This document shows positions 1 through 3,989 of a DNA stretch of 5,780 nt, piece after piece. The notes beneath the pieces were generated by a model. That model had not been told where the DNA came from, made no database searches, and saw nothing but the letters and a program-made list of their open reading frames with translations. Both the position numbers and the translations under genes were made by a program. The DNA is taken from assembly GCA_964395545.1 (NCBI GenBank), contig CAYNAW010000065.1, positions 1-5,780 on the forward strand, given 5' to 3'. Each line of letters starts with the position of its first letter. Positions within the stretch are counted from its first letter, which is position 1. The DNA comes from CAYGVX01 sp964395545 (GTDB lineage Archaea > Thermoproteota > Bathyarchaeia > Bathyarchaeales > SOJC01).

Positions 1-4
1 GAGA

Positions 5-253
5 CTAGCGTAGGTCATACGCGCGAGCGCTTACGAGTAGCGCCACACCCACACCTACAAAGACGAACCAGCACATTCCCAGCCAGTAGAAGAACGTGAT
101 AAACTCCCGTAACGGGGAGGACAGCGGAGGATTGTGCGAACCTCCAACGGCGAACCTCACTACCAAGCAGATTAGCCCTGCGAGCAGCACGAGCCCGATG
201 ACCAAGAGCCCTAGACCGATTTTCACAGCCGTCTTCAAGAGGCTTACCCCCAA
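5..253 (-). CDS. Small two-helix membrane protein, unknown function
   Basis: Complete 82-residue frame ending in TAG. Two hydrophobic stretches, about residues 12-34 and 52-74, are joined by a short polar loop with a PPLSSP segment; the N-terminus is basic (K7, K11) and the C-terminus short and polar. No signal-peptidase site or known family was recognised. An in-frame TGA lies four codons before the first TTG, so the start is a TTG: either base 253, or base 238 (giving 77 residues beginning MKTAVKIG). A TATA-like box at 271-280 predicts a transcript start near base 250. That makes the 253 start nearly leaderless and gives the 238 start a GGGGGT ribosome-site-like stretch 7 bases upstream. 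The overlapping frame 15-299 on the same strand begins with ATG, but its product is arginine-rich and unstructured, so the membrane frame is preferred. Confidence 0.6.
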   Translation of the reverse strand: MGVSLLKTAVKIGLGLLVIGLVLLAGLICLVVRFAVGGSHNPPLSSPLREFITFFYWLGMCWFVFVGVGVALLVSARAYDLR

Positions 254-270
254 AGAAGGGGGTCATCAGC

Positions 271-280
271 CTATATGTAT
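271..280 (-). promoter_or_regulatory. TATA-like box for the small membrane protein gene
   Basis: On the minus strand this reads ATACATATAG. Its centre is about 25 bases before position 250, the spacing expected of an archaeal TATA box, and it stands out in GC-richer surroundings. The function is inferred from sequence and spacing only. Confidence 0.4.
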
Positions 281-514
281 GGTTTCCGGTCGCCACCATG
301 CCGTACTAACTGTATAGGTGGGTCCTCACCCCCTCGGAGATTAGTTGAGCCGCCGCGGTTGAGCAGACGAAGGACGGTTTGCTCGGTGCAGAGACAGAAG
401 TGGATGCGGATGTGTGCATGTCAGGAATGCGTGAGAACGAGTGAAGCATGGAACAAAGTTCTGTTTCACCTATCTCTCACCCTCCCTGGGGCAGCGTGTC
501 GCTGGGTGGCAGGC

Positions 515-524
515 GCTAAATATT
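515..524 (+). promoter_or_regulatory. TATA-like box for the cysteine-rich protein gene
   Basis: GCTAAATATT is AT-rich in a GC-rich stretch, centred near 520. A start about 26 bases downstream falls near 546. That is either at the GTG at 545 (leaderless) or 14 bases before the GTG at 560. Inferred from position. Confidence 0.45.
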
Positions 525-559
525 CGGAGCCCTGAGATGAGCATGTGAGGACTAGAAAC

Positions 560-721
560 GTGGACGAGTGCTTGACCAAGCCCTGTTCCCTATGCAGCAA
601 AAGGATCACTGGGGCCAACTGGCGTTGCTCAGGCTGCGGGGCGTGCATCTGCTTTCTCTGCGTACTCAACCTGAACGCGTACCCGCCCACGTGTCCCCGG
701 TGTGGGGCGAAGCTAATCTAA
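560..721 (+). CDS. Cysteine-rich zinc-finger-like miniprotein, 53 residues
   Basis: This short frame starts with GTG and ends with TAA. It carries ten cysteines, at residues 4, 9, 12, 23, 26, 29, 31, 34, 45 and 48. The knuckles are CSLC (9-12), CSGC (23-26), CFLC (31-34) and CPRCG (45-49), with a C29-x-C31 pair between the second and third. Four CxxC knuckles in 40 residues indicate binding of one or two zinc ions. The closing CPRCGAKL is typical of archaeal zinc ribbons. The layout resembles the short four-knuckle archaeal zinc proteins (HVO_2753-like) and loosely a cross-brace RING or B-box pattern; neither is certain. Partners could be RNA, DNA or protein. A GTG at 545 would add five residues and lies where the TATA-like box predicts the transcript start. 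GTGAGG at 545-550 could serve as a weak ribosome site for the start at 560. The gene converges on the DUF3303-like gene. Confidence 0.8.
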   Translation: MDECLTKPCSLCSKRITGANWRCSGCGACICFLCVLNLNAYPPTCPRCGAKLI

Positions 722-723
722 GG

Positions 724-749
724 CACGGGCGGACGGAAGATTCGCCGTG
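724..749. terminator. Hairpin between convergent genes
   Basis: CACGG-CG (with one bulged G at 729) can pair with CGCCGTG across an 11-base loop. It lies 3 bases past the stop of the cysteine-rich gene and before the stop of the opposed gene at 768, so it could serve both transcripts. There is no strong T run, so the terminator role is tentative. Confidence 0.3.
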
Positions 750-767
750 ACAAGAGGCAAACCGGAT

Positions 768-1087
768 TTACGGATGTGGCGTTCTGGGCAATAGATTCAT
801 TTTGACCCAGAGTTCTACGGCCTTTCCGCTGTCGATTAGAGGTACGAAATTCCACGTCATTAGCGGTGTGTAGAAGACTGAGAGGCTCATGAGCTTGTCC
901 AGGTCGTCGGTCTCGTACACCCCCAGCCCTTGATCTCGCCGTCGAAATGATACGGTCCAAAGGCTCGCCTTGCAAACCTCTCAGACCCTGTTTGCCTTTC
1001 TGCCATTATCCGCGTGAACTTCTCGATGACCTTGTCCGCATCATCTGCGTTGTACTCAAAAAACCCTATGAACAACGCTTTTCTCAA
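768..1087 (-). pseudogene. DUF3303-like small protein, frameshifted
   Basis: Two frames join into one sensible 106-residue protein if one base is restored in a G run (C run on the plus strand, 920-924). The upstream part runs RKALFIGFFEYNADDAD, then an amphipathic helix, then FGPYHFDGEIKGWG. The shifted part continues VYETDDLDKLMSLSVFYTPL, then TWNFVPLIDSGKAVELW, and ends in TAA at 768-770. As written, the upstream frame instead hits TGA at 887-889 after an unrelated tail. The order (strand, helix, GxxKGWGVYETDD, helix, FVPLID) matches what I recall of the DUF3303 family of small ferredoxin-fold-like archaeal proteins, whose function is unknown. The start is unclear: TTG at 1087 or TTG at 1075, with AAAGGAG about 12 bases before the latter. 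The break may be a sequencing or assembly error in the homopolymer, or a genuine loss. Confidence 0.7.
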
Positions 1088-1322
1088 CTCCTTTCGCGTG
1101 ACAGTCCTTAATGGTTCGCGGCAACTTCTACCTAAGATTATGTAACATGCGCGTCCATCTATGAGAGTGCAACTGCTGCGCGCTGATGCCATTGAAGTCG
1201 TTCTCGGCATGCGGCTTCTCTGATTGCTTGTGTACCACGCTGTGTTCCCGCTCCGTTTCGCGCATGTGGAACTCACGGAAAGAGCTATGGATTCGCGCGA
1301 ACGAATCACTGCCAAGTGCTAA

Positions 1323-1335
1323 GTAGTATAACTAC
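1323..1335 (+). promoter_or_regulatory. Inverted repeat overlapping a TATA-like element
   Basis: GTAGT-ATA-ACTAC is a perfect 5-base inverted repeat with a 3-base centre. It overlaps an AGTATAAC TATA-like stretch about 30 bases before the ATG at 1362. Ribbon-helix-helix proteins often bind short palindromes at their own promoters, so this could be an autoregulatory operator. That is inference. Confidence 0.4.
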
Positions 1336-1361
1336 GTACACCTAATAGGACCGTGGTCACC

Positions 1362-1520
1362 ATGAAAACTCTCAAGATTTCTGACGAAGTCCACCGACAG
1401 CTCACCAAAGTCAAAGGCGAACTCATGGCCCGCACTGGCAAGGCCGACCTCACCTATGACGAAACCATCTTGGAGCTCATCAGTAAATGGAAGGCATCGC
1501 CGAAAATCCAGCTGCTATAG
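1362..1520 (+). CDS. Ribbon-helix-helix antitoxin-like protein (VapB / DUF7557 type)
   Basis: This 52-residue frame runs from ATG to TAG. It begins MKTLKISDEVHRQLTKVKGE, a short beta strand (residues 2-6) followed by the helix that opens ribbon-helix-helix DNA-binding domains. The conserved archaeal VapB-like sequence KGELMARTGK and then a TYDETILELISKW helix (32-43) follow. This is the usual order and nearly the usual length of the small antitoxins and orphan regulators grouped with VapB_antitoxin/DUF7557. These normally dimerise, bind DNA through the N-terminal strand, and in true pairs neutralise a PIN-domain RNase. No complete toxin gene is beside it: upstream lies the broken DUF3303-like gene on the other strand, and downstream the convergent fusion gene begins 9 bases after the stop. 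It may therefore be an orphan. No Shine-Dalgarno site is evident, so the transcript may be nearly leaderless. A palindrome at 1323-1335 may be its operator. Confidence 0.8.
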   Translation: MKTLKISDEVHRQLTKVKGELMARTGKADLTYDETILELISKWKASPKIQLL

Positions 1521-1529
1521 TACGCGGCG

Positions 1530-2795
1530 TCATGCGAGGAGCGTGAGGGTAACAGCCGCTGCCAAAGGAACGATCAGGTTATCGTTCAATGGCAACGGGA
1601 GGCTTTCGATCACCATGGCCACGAGGGCTCCTGCAAATGCCTTCAACGGGCTCACGAAGACCGTTGCTGCCAAGAAAGCCAACGCCAATCCAATCAGCGA
1701 GCCTTCTAACGTCTTTCCTTTGTTGAACGATAACTCCGTCTTTCCGAACATCTTTCCGAAGATCGACGCCGTGCTGTCTCCGATCGTGAAGATCGCCACA
1801 GCGGCGCTGCTGGCTGGCGTAGGGAAAATGATCAGGGTGAGCAAAATTCCGACTGCGAAGAATATCGGTGCAGCGCCGAACTCGTGGAGTTCTTGGAGGG
1901 TTGCGGCACGTCGAGTTATCGACGAAATCACCGGAAGGCTCTTCTTCTCCACCATCATGAACTCGGAGACCACGTACAGCACGGTCACTAGCAAGATGAG
2001 AAAGGCAATGCGGGAGAGCCCTATCGCATGCATGATGAACGGCACCGCAAACCCGCCTGCGTGAATCACTTCGCGAACGATCTCGTTTGCGGACGGCGTC
2101 CTCCGTTTTGCTGGTGCTCGACCGCTAATGAGGGAGAGGATTTCCTGCGGATTTCCCCCAACCACGTGGTCTGCCTTCATTCGCACCACAAAATCAGGAT
2201 TATACCCGATCTTCAGCGTCTTCGGAAGAAGCATCGGAGCATTGTTACGGTCATCTGCCACCACCACGCAGTCTTCCGAAGCGAATCCTTCCGCCTCCAA
2301 GATGCTCTCCAAAACTTGAAGCTTTCCGTTACGCTCGATAACGGCTCCGCTGATCTGCCCTGTCACCATTCCGTCTTCTATTTCTGAGTCAAAGCCAAAG
2401 GCGTAATCAGCATCAAGCCGTGCCGCCAAGTCCTGCACCACAAACCTGGGTAAACCGGAACTTATCAACGCAATCCTGAATCCACGGCTCTTGAGCGCTC
2501 CAAGCGCCTCGGGCATGCCAGCCATCACTGGAACCTGCCTGAAAATTGAGAGGAGCTCTTCCACTCGGAAGCCCTTGAAAAACCGGAAAACACGCGTCAT
2601 CGCACTCTTCAGTGAGATTACGCCTAACTCGTAAAGCGCTCCATACAAAACCATCTTGGCCAACTGCGGATAGCCCAGTCTCTTTCCTAGGTCGAGAAAA
2701 AGATACCGGTTCCTAGGAACCAGCACTCCTTCAACATCGAAGACCACCAGCTTTTTGCTTCCGCGGTCTGAAACGTTCAATTCAGGTTTCATCAT
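1530..2795 (-). CDS. HAD-IB phosphatase fused to dolichol/phytol-kinase-like membrane domain
   Basis: The protein has 421 residues and two domains. Residues 15-224 are a soluble HAD fold. Motif I is FDVEGVLVP (nucleophile D20; E22 in place of the second Asp, as in the ThrH/HAD-IB group). Motif II is ISSG (S112-S113), followed by K158 and the acidic motif VVVADDRNN (D181, D182). Residues 238-421 are membrane-embedded with about six or seven hydrophobic segments. They carry polyprenol-kinase hallmarks: REVIH (241-245), IGDSTASIFGKMFGK (338-352), NKGKTLEGS (358-366), and ESLPLPLNDN (397-406) near the end. In that family (dolichol kinase Sec59, phytol kinase VTE5) these residues serve CTP-dependent phosphorylation of a long-chain isoprenoid alcohol. 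The fused phosphatase may act on a related phosphate ester, but the substrate cannot be read from sequence. ATG at 2795 is preferred: GGTGA precedes it, and TTTAAA at 2861-2866 predicts a transcript start near 2838, which would exclude the ATG at 2846. ATG at 2792 fits the ribosome site slightly better. Confidence 0.88.
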   Translation of the reverse strand: MMKPELNVSDRGSKKLVVFDVEGVLVPRNRYLFLDLGKRLGYPQLAKMVLYGALYELGVISLKSAMTRVFRFFKGFRVEELLSIFRQVPVMAGMPEALGALKSRGFRIALISSGLPRFVVQDLAARLDADYAFGFDSEIEDGMVTGQISGAVIERNGKLQVLESILEAEGFASEDCVVVADDRNNAPMLLPKTLKIGYNPDFVVRMKADHVVGGNPQEILSLISGRAPAKRRTPSANEIVREVIHAGGFAVPFIMHAIGLSRIAFLILLVTVLYVVSEFMMVEKKSLPVISSITRRAATLQELHEFGAAPIFFAVGILLTLIIFPTPASSAAVAIFTIGDSTASIFGKMFGKTELSFNKGKTLEGSLIGLALAFLAATVFVSPLKAFAGALVAMVIESLPLPLNDNLIVPLAAAVTLTLLA

Positions 2796-2860
2796 GTCAC
2801 CGTCGCACCAATCCGATAGCGTGCATACGCTTCTTCCGCTGTTCATTTGCCTTGCACTCG

Positions 2861-2866
2861 TTTAAA
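2861..2866 (-). promoter_or_regulatory. TATA-like box for the HAD-kinase fusion gene
   Basis: On the minus strand CTTTAAA matches the archaeal TATA core. The predicted transcript start near 2838 leaves a leader of about 40 bases before the ATG at 2795, including GGTGA at 2797-2801. This argues against translation from the upstream ATG at 2846. Confidence 0.45.
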
Positions 2867-3305
2867 GCATTCTTCACGTGGACAGTCTCTAAGCAATCTC
2901 GGCTGCACTTTTACCGTGTAGGGCATGGCTTTGAGTCTGGAACGAGCTAGAATAAGGGACTCGCCAAATCCTCAGACAGCACGGAACTCGTTACCCGAGA
3001 AGCATGTGTTTCTTGTCGTCATCCAAAGACCTTCGGAATTATCACTGTGACCGCGGGCACCGCCTTACCATTTTGTTTGGTGACCCTTCTTCCTAGGGCG
3101 GCCATGTATCCCTGTTTTCTTCATTCTCTTCTGCGACTGAGGAAAAGAAGGGGAGAGACGCGCTTCGACCAGGTTTACAACAAATACGCGGAACCTACAC
3201 CAGTGTTTTCTATCCAATTCAGAAGAAGGGATGCTCCAACTGATGTGCGCGCACAGAGGCAAGATGAAAGGAGCTGTGCAGAAAGCAGTTAGGCTTAGGA
3301 CGTGC
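2867..3305. other. Intergenic stretch without a supportable gene
   Basis: About 440 bases lie between the end of the 122-residue gene and the promoter of the fusion gene. Open frames exist on both strands (81 residues at 3047-3292 plus, 65 residues at 3065-3262 minus). Neither shows a known motif, a convincing ribosome site or a sensible residue pattern, and they overlap. No tRNA or rRNA signature was found. The purine-rich plus-strand segment 3221-3300 could be part of an untranslated RNA, but nothing confirms it. Confidence 0.35.
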
Positions 3306-3674
3306 TTAGATGCCTAGTTCCATCAGTCTGCGCAGGTTATTGATTTCCACAGCATCCGTTCTCGTTACTAGACGTGAGAGCTTGGGTTTTGCCTCTGATC
3401 CCATGGTGACCAACCGGTCTCCTTGGTACGAGAGCGTGACAGTGAGGCCTTCATCCTTCAATTCCTTAGCAATGTTCTTAAGTTGGGCGAGTCTGCTCCT
3501 GATTGAGGTTCCGCCGCCTGCGCTTCCAAGGACATCTTTCAAAAAATCTCTGTCCACTATGCTAAGCTCAATTCTGTTATCGTCAACATTTACGTGAAGG
3601 GCTTCCACGTCACCAGTGAATAGAGTGACTTTCCCAGATTCGACAACGTGCCCTAGCCACGTCGATAACTGCAC
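3306..3674 (-). CDS. Conserved-looking small alpha/beta protein, unknown function
   Basis: This 122-residue frame runs from GTG to TAA. I do not recognise the family. The first 45 residues alternate hydrophobic and polar residues, as in beta strands (VTLFTGDV 16-23, LHVNVDD 26-32, RIELSIVD 34-41). A Gly-rich loop (GSAGGGTS, 50-57) follows, then a charged helix of about 57-75 (SIRSRLAQLKNIAKELKDEG). A further strand pair (LTVTLSYQGDRLVTMG, 77-92) leads to a basic tail with KPKLSRL and a final LRRLMEL. No membrane segment, signal peptide or metal site is seen, so it is probably cytoplasmic. GAGTGA four bases before the GTG is a plausible ribosome site. It lies 24 bases behind the 61-residue gene, in the same frame and probably on the same transcript. 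The GTG start is the only good start after the upstream TAG. Confidence 0.75.
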   Translation of the reverse strand: MQLSTWLGHVVESGKVTLFTGDVEALHVNVDDNRIELSIVDRDFLKDVLGSAGGGTSIRSRLAQLKNIAKELKDEGLTVTLSYQGDRLVTMGSEAKPKLSRLVTRTDAVEINNLRRLMELGI

Positions 3675-3698
3675 GGATTCACTCTTCTTGTAGAGAAG

Positions 3699-3884
3699 CT
3701 ACTTTTTCGGCACGTCGGTCACGTAGATAACGTCTAGAACAATTGAACCATTGATTTTGGCTTTAACCATGCCCATGTCTAATGTGAGGTCGTGAAAGCT
3801 CAGTTTGATGTCCGACTCTTTTCCCGCAAGCTTGTCTATGAGTTTTATCAAGGTATCGCCCATATCTTCGGAGGTTTTGGTCAT
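3699..3884 (-). CDS. Small soluble protein, unknown function
   Basis: This 61-residue frame runs from ATG to TAG. An N-terminal helix (residues 4-21, DTLIKLIDKLAG) is followed by an alternating strand pattern (DIKLSFHDLTLDMGMVKAKI, then GSIVLDVIYV) and a lysine-ended tail. The strand region resembles in pattern the start of the 122-residue protein encoded just downstream, so the two may be related or partners; this is inference. The start is well supported: GGTGAT at 3890-3895 lies 5 bases before the ATG, and a TATA-like box at 3918-3928 lies the right distance further upstream. The gene leads a two-gene unit. It is too short and lacks the Gly-Gly end to be a MoaD-type protein, despite lying downstream of the AOR-family gene. 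No family was recognised. Confidence 0.75.
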   Translation of the reverse strand: MTKTSEDMGDTLIKLIDKLAGKESDIKLSFHDLTLDMGMVKAKINGSIVLDVIYVTDVPKK

Positions 3885-3889
3885 AAATC

Positions 3890-3895
3890 ATCACC
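3890..3895 (-). promoter_or_regulatory. Ribosome binding site GGTGAT
   Basis: GGTGAT is an exact match to part of the archaeal anti-Shine-Dalgarno complement. It is spaced 5 bases from the ATG at 3884 and fixes the start of the 61-residue gene. Confidence 0.65.
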
Positions 3896-3917
3896 ACAAT
3901 CTAATAGGAGTTCATGG

Positions 3918-3928
3918 CATAAATAATT
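3918..3928 (-). promoter_or_regulatory. TATA-like box for the two small genes
   Basis: The minus strand reads AATTATTTATG, centred near 3923. A transcript start about 25 bases on falls near 3898, leaving a leader of about 14 bases that contains the GGTGAT site. This suggests the pair is transcribed separately from the AOR-family gene. Confidence 0.55.
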
Positions 3929-3989
3929 GATGGTGCGACTGCGCGCGCGTCGTGATCCTGCATAGGCATCACCATTGTATGCGTGTCTG

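Larger units (their letters stand above)
254..559. other. Intergenic region between divergent small genes
   Basis: No frame on either strand here has convincing composition. The plus-strand frame 275-535 gives a product without recognisable structure. The region holds two TATA-like boxes pointing outward (271-280 minus, 515-524 plus). It also has a short hairpin at 492-504, with stem CAGCG/CGCTG and loop TGT, and a GGTG/CACC hairpin near 317-330. No tRNA, SRP or RNase P RNA signature was recognised. Confidence 0.4.

Noticed and set aside
15..299. ATG-started 94-residue minus-strand frame overlapping the small membrane protein
   Set aside because: The product is arginine- and alanine-rich without structure, while the overlapping frame gives two clean membrane helices. 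Its ATG would also lie before the predicted transcript start.
1088..1315. N-terminal extension of the DUF3303-like gene to 1315
   Set aside because: The added residues are Ser/Arg-rich and unlike the family, which begins close to the first beta strand (ALFIGFFEY). The frame is open only by chance.
1456..2064. 202-residue plus-strand open frame
   Set aside because: It is antisense to the conserved kinase domain of the fusion gene and overlaps the antitoxin-like gene; its product is low-complexity and Ser/Arg-rich. It is a shadow frame.
3047..3292. 81-residue plus-strand frame beginning with GTG
   Set aside because: There is no ribosome site, no known motif, and a change of character from hydrophobic to charged with no domain-like pattern. 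It overlaps an equally weak frame on the other strand.
3137..3300. RNase P RNA-like pieces (GAGGAAAAG and CAGAAAGCAGTTAGGCTTAG)
   Set aside because: The fragments only loosely resemble the conserved P4 and 3' elements, the spacing is too short, and the first lacks the GTCC continuation. Treated as coincidence.
3901..3975. 24-residue minus-strand peptide frame just after the AOR-family gene
   Set aside because: It runs through the TATA-like box of the next gene, has no ribosome site and has no recognisable sequence.
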